Positions 46,948 to 58,488 of a stretch of DNA of 64,000 bases are shown here, in pieces. Position numbers and translations under genes: made by a program. The stretch covers positions 496,001 through 560,000 of the forward strand of contig JAFEVB010000002.1 in assembly GCA_032629725.1 (NCBI GenBank), written 5' to 3'. The stretch's first letter is position 1, and every line of letters starts with the position of its first letter. Under the pieces are notes generated by a model. The model saw nothing but the letters and a program-made list of their open reading frames with translations, did not search any database and was not told the DNA's origin. The stretch is from Gremmenia infestans (taxonomy: Eukaryota > Ascomycota > Leotiomycetes > Helotiales > Hamatocanthoscyphaceae).

Positions 46948-48307
46948 TCACAACTCATCTTTCACCGGCATCTTGACCGGTCCTTCAGGTCTTCCCAAAT
47001 CTTTTTGCAAATCAACTCCGTTCTTCTTCTGCCATTTCTCCCACAGCGCCCAGAAATCTTTCTCCATGCCGCGATCCATCTGGTCCGGCAAGATGACCGT
47101 GTACTCTACTAAAAGATCGCCGAACTCCGTTGTGTGGTAGACGCTGTCGCCGTCTTCGTGCCATTTGGGCATTCCTTCCCCCTGCACACGCTCAACCAAT
47201 CCAGGTTGGATGACAGAGCCACGAGGGCGAGACAGCGCAACGATGTGACCATCCATATGCGTCAGGTTGCGAGACCAGCCACCCATCCAAGCCTCCCGCA
47301 GAGAAATAACCTCTTTCCAAAACAAATCATCCCCCTTGCGTCTAAAAAACGTTCCGTCAACCCTCCCCTCATTATCTTCTTCCAAACTCGGCTCCTTCTC
47401 CGCAAGTGTAACAAGCAAATCCCCAGCAACGTAATCCGGGCTCTCATCCGCATCATTCTCATACTTGACCTTCATTCCCTTCGGCGCACCCCTCTCGATA
47501 TTAAGCTGGAACGTGCTGACTTTCCTCACGACCCTTGAGCCCTCACAGACTGGACATTTATGCTTGATAGTCTTGCCCTGTCCACCGCACACATCGCACG
47601 TAACTTGAACCTGCTGGAAAATGCCCGGCGCAAGCATGTGTTTCTGGATCTTGATCCCATGGCCCCCACAAGACTGACACTGATCCACCTGTCCATCTGC
47701 ACTCCCACTACCCTCGCACTCCTCGCAAATCTGCTGCTTCTCGAGCTGAAATTCCGTCTGGTGCCCATTATAATAATCTCTCAAAGGAACATTCACACGC
47801 ACTTCCATATCTGGACCGCGCCGCTGCCCTGGCTGATGCCCGAAGTGGCCGCCGCCACCGAAGAAGCGCGAGAAGAGGTCGAAGGGGTCATGGTGATGCT
47901 GTCCGCCGCCTTGGCCGCGTTGCTTCAGACCTTCGTGGCCGTATTGGTCGTAGATTTTGCGGGACTCGGGGTCTGACAGGGCTTCGTAGGCTTCGGCTAT
48001 CTCGACGAATTTTTGTTTGGCGGTTTCGTTGCCTCTAAGGTGGGGTATTAGGACTGAATCGGTATATTGGGGAGGAAGTAATAGTTACGGGTTCTTATCG
48101 GGGTGGTGTTTCTTGCTAAGGGTGCGGTATGCACGCTTGATATCGCGTTCCGAGGCTTGCTTGTCTATTCCAAGTAGCTATAGGGATTAGCATTGGAATT
48201 GATGGCCTATGGTTATAGAGAAACTGTCTTACTTTGTAAAAGTCCTCAGTACAAGCAGCCAGTTGTAGTATGCATAGTAGCACGAAGGAAACTGAGGGTA
48301 ACCACAT
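46948..48307 (-). CDS. SCJ1: ER-lumen DnaJ co-chaperone, Scj1 type
   Basis: Three exons on the minus strand: 48307-48233, 48177-48089 and 48034-46948; 416 residues. A signal peptide ([15 protein letters not shown]) precedes the J domain, whose HPD tripeptide lies in [10 protein letters not shown] across intron 2. A Gly/Phe-rich stretch ([15 protein letters not shown]) follows, then four zinc-finger repeats ([32 protein letters not shown]) and the peptide-binding C-terminal domains. The protein ends in KDEL, an ER-retrieval signal. It should stimulate the lumenal Hsp70 Kar2/BiP in folding and ER-associated degradation. The ATG at 48307 was chosen because it starts the signal peptide directly. 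Confidence 0.93.
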
Positions 48308-48760
48308 AATTGCGCCGCGTTGCGCCTGCAAAGGAATATTCCAATGCGCAAAATTATTGAAGCTTTAAATTAAGACACTCATCAGAAGTAGAAAAGAATT
48401 GAAAGTGTAAGAAGTCGGAGAGTTGTGGAAAGTTTAGGAATAGCGGGCGGGTTGGTTTTGGCCAGATCTATTTTGGAGCAAGATACCAGCGTGTCTTGAT
48501 AGACCAGGCCGTCAAGCGGGTAAACTAATGAAGATATGGGGTGCATGTAGCAAGAGACTGCCGCTAAGCTGAATTCGGCTAGAATTAAAAAATGGGACGA
48601 GGCTGCTCCTTCCAGATACTGGCTGGGCTGGTACCTTCGTACTCCGTACCTAGGGAAGTACCTAGGTAGCCTTGGCCCTCTACAACATCAACAGCAACAT
48701 CAACATCATAGCACGCCGGTGAATGTCTTACGCAACCACAGAAATATCAAGCCGCGTACG
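48308..48760. promoter_or_regulatory. Divergent promoter between the DnaJ and PRP2-type genes
   Basis: The 453 bp between the two start codons contain two TACCTAGG cores (48646-48655 and 48658-48667) and a run of CAACATCAACA-like repeats just before the helicase start. Both genes are housekeeping. No stress element was identified. Confidence 0.5.
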
Positions 48761-51631
48761 ATGACGGAAAATATCAAACACAAGAAATATGCGCTTCTTC
48801 CCATGGAAGATGAGGACATGGGGCCTACCAAGGTCGTGAAAAAGAAGAAGGAGAAACGACGACAGAAGCATAGCTCAATCCGCAGAAAGGACGACAACAC
48901 GGACCGGTGGGATGATGAGTCCGTCCATTCCGAAGAAGAAGATTTCCAAGAGTCGGCTTCCAAGAGAGTCAAGACAACTCACACAGAAGACGAGCTTTCA
49001 GACGCAGAGCAGGAGAGGAGGCGGGATCAAGAAGAGAAAGATGCTTTCACGAAGAGGCTGCGAATGAAAGATGCCGACAAAACCAAGAACATCACCGAAG
49101 CCTCAACGAAGGAACAACGGAGCCTCTTACCCAATAACAACGCTGCTGCAGTGTCTGATCTCAGAGAGAGGTCGAGGCAAGACTATCTACAGAAGCGCGA
49201 AGCAGAGCGACTTGCGTTATTAAGGCAGCAAGTCCAGCAGGAGACAGAAGAACTGAGATCTGGGGTTCGATTAAGTGCGAGGGAAACAGCGGAGTTTGAA
49301 AAAAATAGGCAGGTGCTCGCCCTGGCTGAAGAGCGCAACAAAATCGACGATCAGCAGTTAAACAACGGTTATGCCCTTCCGGAAGACTATTTCGCTCGCT
49401 CGAAGACCGATGTTCTCAACAAACGACATGTCGAAAGAGATCAGTATGGCCACGAGAAGTTTGTTTCAGAGCACGATGAGTGGGATCGCCATCAAGAAGG
49501 TCTGGCAAAGGCCCAGGTGAAGAGCAGGGAACGAGTCGATGATAACGAATACGATTATCTTCTTGACGAAAAGGAAGGTATCCAGTTTCTCCTGGACTCC
49601 AATTTGGCTGGGGGGGGAAGGATTCTAGACAAAGAGGCACGGTTCCAGGAACAACAGCTCCGATCTGCCGAGTCGAAGGCATTATCCATTTCTGAAGCCA
49701 AGAAAAACCTACCCGTCTACAAGTACCGAACTGAGTTCCTCGAGGCTTTAAAAATTCACCAAGTTTTGATTGTAAATGGAGAGACTGGTTCCGGCAAGAC
49801 AACTCAGCTTCCACAATATTTGCACGAAGCTGGCTATACGAAGGGAGGAATGAAAATTGGCGTGACGCAGCCGCGCCGTGTTGCTGCGATGTCGGTGGCA
49901 CAGCGTGTTGCAGAAGAGGTCGGAGTCAAAATTGGCAATGAAGTGGGATATGCCATCCGTTTCGAAGACTGCACAAACGACAAGACAGTCATCAAGTACA
50001 TGACAGACGGACATCTTCTCAAGGAAATCGTCGATACGCCCGACCTGAACGAATATTCTTGCATTATGATTGATGAGGCACACGAGCGTACAATTGATAG
50101 TGACGTGCTCTTGGCTTTGCTCAAAGATCTAGCGCTTGCACGGGAAGACTTGCGGATCATCATCAGTTCAGCTACTCTATCCGCAGACAAGTTTTCAAAT
50201 TATTTCGCGGGCTCCCCAGTATTTTTCTTCCCAGGTCGTCCATATCCAGTCGAGGAGTATTTCACTCCTTCTCCCGAGTCCAACTACCTCGCGGCTGCCG
50301 TAACTACTCTTTTTCAAATACACACATCTCAACCGTGCGAGTCTGGTGATATTCTGATCTTCTTAACAGGGCAAGAAGAAATCGAGGCGGCGGCGAATCA
50401 GATAACCGAGATTTCTCGAAAGCTTGGAACTCGTGTTCCAGAACTTATCATCTGTGAGATTTATGCAAATTTGCCCACAGAGCTTCAAACGAAAATCTTC
50501 GAGCCCACACCTCCAGGATCCCGCAAGGTTATTTTGGCGACGAATATCGCAGAAACCTCTCTCACCATTGATGGCATCATGTATGTGATCGATCCGGGTT
50601 TCGTGAAAGAGAACATCTACAATCCTGCAACTGGAATGTCCAACTTGGTCACCGTGCCCGTATCACGCGCGTCTGCAAATCAACGAAAAGGTCGTGCAGG
50701 TCGAACGGGGCCTGGCAAGTGTTTCCGCCTCTACACCAAATGGGCGTACATGAACGAAATGGACGAGAACTCAACCCCCCAAATCCAGCAGTCTAATTTG
50801 GATAGCATCGTCTTGATGCTAAAGGCCATGGGTATTAATGACCTATTGAATTTCGATTTTATGGATGCGCCACCTACGGAAACGTTAATTGCTGCACTCA
50901 ACAAGCTTTATTCCTTGGCCGCACTGAATGACAAAGGTGAGCTCACTGTGCTAGGAAGGAAACTCAGCGAGCTTCCGATTGACCCTTGTCTTGGCAAATC
51001 ACTCTTGGCTGCTGATAAATTCGGCTGCGTGGATGAGGTCTTGTCCATCGTGGCAATGCTTAGCGAGGGTTCGGCTCTGTTTGCGCCTCGTCCCAAGGAC
51101 ACAACCAAGAGGATACAATATGATAGTGCGCACCGGCGGTTTGAGGTCCAAAACGGTGGGGATCACCTGATGATGTTGACGATTTGGAATTCCTGGTATG
51201 AAAGTGGATTCTCAAATATCTTCGCCAAGGAGAACTTCCTCCAGCAGCGAACATTGGTACGGGTTAGAGATGTTCGTGATCAGCTTGCGAAGCTTTGTGA
51301 GCGTGTAGAAGTCACAATCTCCAGCTGCGGGGCTGCGGACATAGTGCCCATCCAGAAGGCGATTACATCAGGATTCTTCACCAATGCTGCACGATTGCAG
51401 AGAGGTGGGGATTCATATCGGGTTATGAAAGGTCATACAAGCGTCTACATACACCCCTCATCTGTTCTAATGGATCCATCTGGTGGACCTGGCCCGAAAT
51501 TTGTATTATACTACGAACTGATGCAGACTTCTAAGGAGTATATGAGGGGTTGCATGCCGATTCAGATTGAGTGGTTGTCAGAATTAGCTCCTCATTACTA
51601 TAAGAAGAATGAATTGGACGCTCCTAAATAG
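48761..51631 (+). CDS. PRP2: DEAH-box pre-mRNA splicing ATPase, PRP2/DHX16 type
   Basis: Intronless frame; from the first in-frame ATG at 48761 it encodes 956 residues. After a Lys/Glu-rich N-terminal region come motif I (NGETGSGKTTQLPQYL), motif II DEAH, motif III SAT, FLTGQEEIEAA, motif V (NIAETSLTIDGI) and motif VI (QRKGRAGRTGPGKCFRLYT). The helicase-associated and OB-fold domains follow. The N-terminal KKYALLPMEDED and SDAEQERRRDQEEKDAF segments match PRP2/DHX16 rather than PRP16, PRP22 or PRP43. The protein remodels the spliceosome before the first catalytic step. Orthologues often have additional N-terminal sequence; none is visible here in frame. An overlapping out-of-frame ATG at 48723 precedes the chosen start. 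Confidence 0.93.
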   Translation: MTENIKHKKYALLPMEDEDMGPTKVVKKKKEKRRQKHSSIRRKDDNTDRWDDESVHSEEEDFQESASKRVKTTHTEDELSDAEQERRRDQEEKDAFTKRLRMKDADKTKNITEASTKEQRSLLPNNNAAAVSDLRERSRQDYLQKREAERLALLRQQVQQETEELRSGVRLSARETAEFEKNRQVLALAEERNKIDDQQLNNGYALPEDYFARSKTDVLNKRHVERDQYGHEKFVSEHDEWDRHQEGLAKAQVKSRERVDDNEYDYLLDEKEGIQFLLDSNLAGGGRILDKEARFQEQQLRSAESKALSISEAKKNLPVYKYRTEFLEALKIHQVLIVNGETGSGKTTQLPQYLHEAGYTKGGMKIGVTQPRRVAAMSVAQRVAEEVGVKIGNEVGYAIRFEDCTNDKTVIKYMTDGHLLKEIVDTPDLNEYSCIMIDEAHERTIDSDVLLALLKDLALAREDLRIIISSATLSADKFSNYFAGSPVFFFPGRPYPVEEYFTPSPESNYLAAAVTTLFQIHTSQPCESGDILIFLTGQEEIEAAANQITEISRKLGTRVPELIICEIYANLPTELQTKIFEPTPPGSRKVILATNIAETSLTIDGIMYVIDPGFVKENIYNPATGMSNLVTVPVSRASANQRKGRAGRTGPGKCFRLYTKWAYMNEMDENSTPQIQQSNLDSIVLMLKAMGINDLLNFDFMDAPPTETLIAALNKLYSLAALNDKGELTVLGRKLSELPIDPCLGKSLLAADKFGCVDEVLSIVAMLSEGSALFAPRPKDTTKRIQYDSAHRRFEVQNGGDHLMMLTIWNSWYESGFSNIFAKENFLQQRTLVRVRDVRDQLAKLCERVEVTISSCGAADIVPIQKAITSGFFTNAARLQRGGDSYRVMKGHTSVYIHPSSVLMDPSGGPGPKFVLYYELMQTSKEYMRGCMPIQIEWLSELAPHYYKKNELDAPK

Positions 51632-51889
51632 TATTCTACATAACGAATCTACTCAATGCTCAAATATTATTCTTTCATCCTTTAAACATGCTATAGTGTT
51701 GTGGTGCTTTCTATCTAAGGATGCCCGAAGTCGGGTTTTATAAATCTAGCGTTACTAGGTAGGGCCACGGCGGGGTAATATAACCGCCGCCCTGACTAAC
51801 AGATGTTAAAATAACATATAAAACCCCACGTCCCTCACTTTCTCTTTCCCCACCATATCCATTACTTGGCCACTCCACCAACCACCAAA

Positions 51890-52878
51890 ATGTTCGAAAA
51901 AACCCGCGATATCTTCACCCACCTCATACATCCGATTTCATTCATGTACCTAGCAGCATCATACATCCCATCCACCATAACCTCCCTCCTTTCCCCTCCC
52001 CAACTCGACATCCTGCTCTCACCTTCCGCATTTGTCTGTCCCTCCCACATTCCCCTTGACCAAGAAGAAAAAAGAACTCCAAAATTCAAAAATTCAAAAA
52101 GACGTAAAACTAAACATAATACTAATATAAAACTATCATAGAAAGAAATCTGGTTCGCCCGTTTCTGGGCCATCTATGGCCCAGGACTTCAAAGAAACAC
52201 CTCTCCCACCGTGGCGCCACTCCTGCAGCGCGTCCACGGCATCGTGCTAGACATCGGTCCCGGGTCCGGGGAATGGCTTCCGCTGTTCCCCCGCGACCGC
52301 ATCACGAAGATCTATGGCGTGGAGCCGAACAGAGATCACCATGCGGCGCTGCGTAGGAAAATCACGGAGTGTGGATTAGAGGGCGTGTATGAGATTGTGC
52401 CGGTGGGGATTGAGGATTTAGAGGAGGGGGGATGGATTAAAGAGGGGAGGGTTGATAGTGTTGTGACGCTGTTTTGTCTGTGTAGTATTCCGAGGCCGAG
52501 GGAGATGATTGGGAGGCTATATGGGTTGCTTGGGGAGGGTGGGGTTTGGGTGTTGTATGAGCATGTTAGGGTTAGGGAGGCGAGGTGGGTAGGGTGGTAT
52601 CAATGTGAGTTTTTTCTTTTCTTTTCTGATTCTTCTTCACCTAGCAATCAATTACTTGATTGATTGGTCATGAGGAGGAAGAGGCTGATTTGGGAATCAC
52701 TATAACAGCGGTGATGAATCTCTTCTGGCCGCACTTTTTAGGGGGCTGCGAACTTAGGAGGGATACGGGACGGTGGGTCAAGGAGGTTGGACCTTGGAGT
52801 CAGGTTGAATTGGTGCAGCCTGTGAATGAACCGGAGTATCAGGTTGTGCCTCATATTCAGGGGGTTCTTGTGAAGTGA
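51890..52878 (+). CDS. S-adenosylmethionine-dependent methyltransferase
   Basis: Three exons: 51890-52033, 52142-52604 and 52709-52878; 258 residues. The first exon has a hydrophobic N-terminal segment (HPISFMYLAASYIPSTI). The Rossmann motif I reads VLDIGPGSGEW. An acidic motif II follows (YGVEPNRDHH), and then the post-I region DSVVTLFCLCSIPRPREMI. This pattern matches the METTL7-like class I methyltransferases of fungi. The substrate is unknown. Introns are 108 and 104 bp, about twice the local norm. The gene lies 258 bp downstream of PRP2 on the same strand. Confidence 0.85.
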
Positions 52879-53699
52879 AGTGCAGTGGGATGATGATGTT
52901 TTGTTGGGGGGTGGGAGCCGGGGAGTTTTCAATCTTGGCCCGAGATGACGAATTCTACAATATCTCAATTTTGATCTTCTGATCTGTTTTATTTTCCTAT
53001 CCAAACGGTATTTCTGAGACCATTCTTCCTTTTCCAGGAATCTGGAAAAGATGAAGGAAATCAAGACGGTATCTACAACACTATAATTGTTCTCAGATAT
53101 CTATTTCCAGCGATAAAATATATAGTATTTATTCTAAATAAGAAATCTTATTTGATTAGAAAGAGCAGAAGTAGATACGATAAAGAATAGTTATAATAAG
53201 GAAGCATTTGAAGTATTGAAAGTTAAGAAGATGTTAAAACTATTAAAAGGAGGGTTGCCACATAGTAACGCGCTAGCAAAGAACATTGCAATTGGAGGTA
53301 CCGGAGCTCCTTTTTAGGTAGCACTGCCTCTAAGCTAAGCTGACAAGCTACTTCTAGCTGTAATGCGGCTTGCATCTATATGCGCCCGCGGGCTAATCGC
53401 TACACCCTAAAAGCAAGCGAGAGTGTGTAAAAAAACAGCTTGGTGGTGAGATAGTATAGTAAGAGATATAAGGCTGTGAATGCCCAAATATCATATGTGC
53501 ATGGATCTTCTAATACAGCAGCATGCCAGTCCTCCGATTCCGCCTTGAGCACCATAATGCAGAGTGTAGACTTGATAAGAACCTTAATATTTATAGCATG
53601 ATTGCCTCGTCAACGTTTTTGGCGAGCATTGGCTGCCTCACTAAAGCTTTATTCTTGGTTTTCTATATGACTTCGAGATATCTTATTTATCAACATAAA
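52879..53699. other. Intergenic region with AT-rich core
   Basis: 53080-53270 is AT-rich. A segment around 53420-53465 resembles one at 13341-13385. No gene was recognised. Confidence 0.45.
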
Positions 53700-55103
53700 T
53701 TATGAATACCACTAAACAGCCCAAGTCAGATGTGATTCACTATAGACTCATGAAATAGACAGAGAGGAGGAGCAGAGTTGAAACATACCACTGCATTTGC
53801 ACAACACCCGCCGTCATCAAGATCAACATGGGCCACTACGCTCGCCGCACTCCCATTGCTTGCAAGGCTCCAAATCTCCACAAACCCAGTCGCACTATCC
53901 GTCAGCGCAACATACTTGTCACTGAACTCACTCGGAGCAACGGACTGCGGGGAAACGGAGTCAGCTTTACTTGTTTTGTCTAGGATATAAGGGATATTGA
54001 GATTGAATCCAAGAGAGGTGCGCGTGTTTTGGGAGGCACATCATGTTTCGCACTCCTAAGACAGTCTGGAAGAACAAGTGACTCGGAAAACACTTACGTT
54101 TGCCGTCCCACCACTGGAAGTCGTCGGTTCTAGAAATAGCTGCGAGACGATACTGCCATTTGAAGCGACGCTAAATGCAGAGATATAACCGGTGCCGTTA
54201 GTTGCTCGCGCTCGAGAGGTGGCCCACAGGTAGTCGTTGCTGACCGACAAAGCGACTTCGTCAGACCAGTAGTCGGCGTTGGAAGCATTGGAGGGAATGA
54301 GAGGGTAAGTGACATTCGTAAAAGATGGTATGCCGGTGCTTTGGTCGATGCTGTATTGTGCGAGTTCATTGGAACCCTCGAGGATCGCGTAGAGGTATTG
54401 ACCTTCAGGATGGACGGTCAGATGTCGAGGATCAGCTCCCGTGACGGGGCCGCTGATACTGCTGACCAGGGTAAGTTCGCCGGTTGTGTTGTCCACTTTG
54501 TGAGTCCAGAGCGTGTTTGCAGAGTCATCGGCTGAGTAGATGAATGAATTTGTGCTGTCGAGGGCCATTCCATGGACACCAGAGGTTGACTTATAGGTGT
54601 AATTTTGGATGAGTTCGGAAAGCGCTCCATTCTCATCAACTGAATAGACCGCACCACAGTCCGCGGTGTTCCCAAACAGTGTCCCATAGACCGCATAAGG
54701 AGGCTCGGTTGCGGCGACGACGAAGATAGCCTTAGATGAGCTGCAGTTTCCGCCAATGGCGAGGGTGGAGTTATAAAGTATATCTGTGGCATTTCCTAAA
54801 GTGTAAGAGACAAATGCTGGTGCCGTGGTGAATGAAGTGCCGTAAAGATTCTTCTTGTCATGCTGAATTTCGTCAGCGATAGATCGTGCAGGAACTTTGC
54901 GTACTCACACTCAAGGCAATCCACGAGCTCGCAGCGCAGGCAGTATAATTGCCTATCAAGTCCATAGTCAAAGCCACATCATCAAACTCGAGAGTATAAA
55001 TATACTCAGTCCCAAATGTACCGACAATGAGCTGATGAAGGTCTCCTCTCACCGTCGTGAAGATTCCTAAGACGGCTAATAAAACGAAATAGAACTGCAT
55101 CAT
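53700..55103 (-). CDS. Secreted lactonase/CMLE-like seven-bladed beta-propeller protein
   Basis: Four exons on the minus strand: 55103-54909, 54862-54098, 53944-53789 and 53711-53700; 375 residues. A signal peptide (FYFVLLAVLGIFTTVRG) is followed by blades resembling the 6-phosphogluconolactonase / carboxy-cis,cis-muconate lactonising enzyme family: LIVGTFGTEYIYTLEFD, VHGMALDSTNSFIYSADD, DPRHLTVHPEGQYLYAI and DEVALSVSNDYLWATSRA. Many NxS/T sequons fit secretion. The final exon encodes only Trp-Tyr-Ser before the stop, and ANAVWY is the usual family ending. Intron 3 is 77 bp and intron 2 is 153 bp. Enzymatic role and substrate are not certain; CMLE of Neurospora is the characterised fungal relative, in protocatechuate catabolism. 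Confidence 0.82.
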
Positions 55104-56135
55104 AGGCAAGGACAACTGCAAGGCTTAAAGATCGAAGGTACCTCTGAGTAGTACCAGCACACAATGGAATCTCGGTGCTTTTATATATTGTCATGTTTCT
55201 ACATCTAACTACCGACGCTCGGTACATGGTCCCCCACAACCCGGAAGATGCGTAGGGGATCCGCTTGCAGTTGATCATAGCTTGTTTCAAAATGTTTTTG
55301 CATTTTGCATAGGCCATGAGGCGGCCAAGGTGGAGTATACATTGCGAGACGCGTACGCCATTGCGAGACGCGTACGCTAGTCCACGTTCTCGCTGTCCTT
55401 CGCAATCTCAGCAGCATTAGACTGGATACTATTGCATGTATTCAATTGGTATCGCAGGCGCGATCCCTTCTGTATTACAAAGTATTATCATAAATCCAGA
55501 ATTTTCTTGGCTTTCATAGGTCACATATAATCTACTATAGGGTGTCTTATCCAAGCGCATGTTCTAAGGTCTATATGATTCCTCTCTGAACTTTTAAGGA
55601 ATTTGGTAGCAATCATAATAGCTATAAAATAACATATAAAAGGTGTTTTTCTATGTATTAGAACATTTGCTTTTAGAAGCAATTTATAAGCTTATTTACG
55701 ATAGGTTTTTAGCACTTTTTTATCACTTTTAGATCAACTATGGAGATAAATAGATCTGCATTTTAAGTTTTATATACTACTACTAGCGTTAAAGCGGCGA
55801 ATGAATGTATTATTCAAGTCTCCCGATATATTTTATTAGGACTTCATATTAATTGGCTGTGAGATTCCCAAACAAACAAAGATTGGTTGTTAGCAGTGAT
55901 AATATTGATCTAAGAAGAGGCGAGGTGAGGTGAGGTGGGGTGTTCTCGGCTGAGTCATCATGTCATGTGTGGATCTGATGTAACCTTCAAAAATCTCAGA
56001 GCTTCATCCGTCTCTTTTGCAGATTCACCCAATTGCCGCCTAAGCGCATTTACTCGAAATACACTGCTGCCAGTCTCTCCCAATGCCTCTCGCACAACAT
56101 CTACGAAGATATCTCCATCCAAATCGCAGACCTTA
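55104..56135. other. Divergent intergenic region with a short tandem duplication
   Basis: The 5' flanks of the lactonase-like gene and of the TFIIIC subunit gene. 55480-55860 is AT-rich. A GAGGT-type simple repeat lies at 55917-55941. Confidence 0.5.
55340..55377 (+). repeat. Perfect 19-bp tandem duplication
   Basis: Two adjacent identical copies of CATTGCGAGACGCGTACGC at 55340-55358 and 55359-55377, in the upstream region of the lactonase-like gene. Confidence 0.97.
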
Positions 56136-57542
56136 ATGGCGGAATCCCACTCCCCCTACGGCTTTGCCTCGTCCCAAGCTACCCCACCTGAAAACCCTTT
56201 CGCAGCACCATTAGAAGAAGCTTACGAGGATTCCGATGATTGGGAGTACGAGTATTCAACTACAGAGACCGAGGTTCGTTCTGTTGCCCATATTCTATTT
56301 ATCGATGGCTAATCGTAATTGTAGACATACTATGTAACCCTCGATCTCAGCGCTCCAGAAGTCCCCCCTCGCCAACATCCACCGCAAACGGAGAAATCAA
56401 AACCAGCATATTGGACGAACCCCACCGTAGGCAAGAATCAACGTCGCAATATGAATGGCCCTCAAGAAGTCAACGCCAAAGACGACAGCGACGCCGATAT
56501 TCCCCCAACGCAACCAAAGTCGCCGGTTGCAGATGATGACGACGCCGATGTCGAAGCCCAGATAACTCGAGAGAGCGGCCAGTCAAAGGCTGACGTGCTG
56601 GTACCAAAGTCCGATATTCGCATCATCGATTTGCATACCAAAAATCCGCTTGTCTCCTACAATAACCTAATCTACTCGTGCAAATGGGCCGAGAATATTG
56701 GCACAGAGCTGTTATTCACGGCCCACGACGAAGCAAATCCTCTAGCGAGTCTGAAACCCCTACCAGGCGATGTCGACCTCTTAGCCGCGAGTTCTGCTCG
56801 TTTGGTTTCACAGCCCATGAAAATAGACAAGAAAGATGGGTTCACCACGCCCGGGCAAAAAACCCGGCCAGAAGTCAACTTGAGGAAAATCAATCCTGCG
56901 CTTTCCAAGAAAATCGGAAAACAAGCGCCCCCAATTCGCAAAGGACAGGGTCAGTTCCTCGATTCGTTAATAAAGCTGAAGGTTGATAAGGGAGAGAGCG
57001 ATCGTGTTACTGTCAAGGTGCAGAAGAGACAGATGCCACATGAGTGGAAGGAGGATCTGCGGAAGCAGAGGAATAGAGAGCGCGTGAAGTTGAGGAAGGA
57101 GGCAAGGGTGGGCAAGAGATGGGAGGCTGAGGCTGCGAAGGAGAGGTTGTGGGAGATGGAGCAGGAGGATGAGAAGATAAGGAACTTGGTGATCCCTGAG
57201 CCCGAGAAGCGGCAGAGGAATGCTGCAAATGGTCAGCAGTCGGCAGGGAGGAAGCGTCATCGAGAAGGTTTGGGTAATAGTGGGATGAAATTACCGGCGA
57301 GGGGAACGAAGGGGAAGGGTGTTATGGTGGTGGATAGCCAGATGCAGAGTGAGGGTATGTCGCCTGAGGGATTTGGATATGGATATGATGCATCGACTCC
57401 CATACCTGTTCTTTATGGGGATGAGGAGGTGTATGACGACCAGTATCAAGGACAGTACGATGCCCAATACGATGGATTGCATGAAGAGGATGCGGATGGC
57501 GAGGAAGACGATACTCAGATGTATGGCGGACTCTATGATTGA
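56136..57542 (+). CDS. TFIIIC triple-barrel subunit (tau55/Sfc7-like)
   Basis: Two exons, 56136-56273 and 56325-57542; 451 residues. The N-terminal WEYEYSTTETETYYVTLDLS segment is joined across the 51-bp intron. The later DIRIIDLHTKNPLVSYNNLIYSCKWAENIGTELLF block is the hallmark of the TFIIIC subunit 6-type triple barrel. The remainder is charged, with a long basic/acidic coiled region (LRKQRNRERVKLRKEARVGK and following) and an acidic Tyr/Gly-rich tail. The protein should be part of the tau-A module that recruits RNA polymerase III to tRNA and 5S genes. The ATG at 56136 was chosen because it begins the conserved start; an upstream open stretch has no support. Confidence 0.85.
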
Positions 57543-58488
57543 TTCCTCACTACAATATAGAGCTTAAATTTACAGTCCCTCGAGGGATTGTTAATGTACA
57601 TATAATGTTTCATTTTAGGTGGCTTGTCTTGTGTTGCCCCATGTTTCCTTTATTTCCCAACTTTCTGGAACGAATATCTCATTTGCTTAAAACATAGCAA
57701 CCTCAAGTGAGTGGCCAACAGTCTGAAATTACTGCTTTCTATTTTGCAGTTAAACCCATATGCTATAACATAGAAAGATTGTGTACTTGATTTATTCGAC
57801 AGCTAAGAGCTAGCTAAATCCACGTCCCAAATAGGCACCCGACCCGCCGTTTGCGCTGCAGTGGCATGGCCCCGCCGCGGCACAGCAATCTGGTTCCCGC
57901 CTCGATTTGTACAGTCATTCGTCGTGATTTAATCTTGGCTTTACAGTATTGAAAGTTTCACTATTGTATTAGAGAAGGCGGGTCCCACAAGTATGGCATG
58001 TCCAGCGCAAAATCCATGTCCCACGCAGATTACATGGCCTAAGGCAGCCGGGAATTCAGGGGCTAGGAGTAGGGCTTTCACTTCGTGTATTGGTACGTGG
58101 GATTCTTGGAATTTAGGAAGAAAGTTGTTGCTAGGCCATCAATATATCTTATATATCAACCGGCATATAGAATCCGAGAATCGCACGTGATGGGGCGTTG
58201 AGGCACAATAGGGGTTAAGCGAGGCGCGCCATGTGAATTGACCCCCCTGAGAAGCTGGATGAATCACCCGGCTAAATACAACGCCGATTATAGGAGACCA
58301 TCAAACATAGCCTATTCTACCTGCATGTCAGCCACCACTGCACATGACTATTCAAATTCCCCCTTGGCAGATTGAATGTTAAGAGTTTGGGTACGATTTG
58401 ATCTTACCTTTCAACCAAAATCTGGATTACATAGCTGCTATCTGCTCTTGCTAAACACTTAAAACCACCAAGGTCAAAACATACAGCC
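57543..58488. other. Intergenic region, nothing recognised
   Basis: The 3' flank of the TFIIIC gene and promoter of the GH94 gene. No gene or RNA structure was identified. Confidence 0.45.

Noticed and set aside
44212..51631. Possible operon-like or metabolic cluster of the complex I, DnaJ and PRP2 genes
   Set aside because: Unrelated housekeeping functions with large spacers; ordinary eukaryotic gene order.
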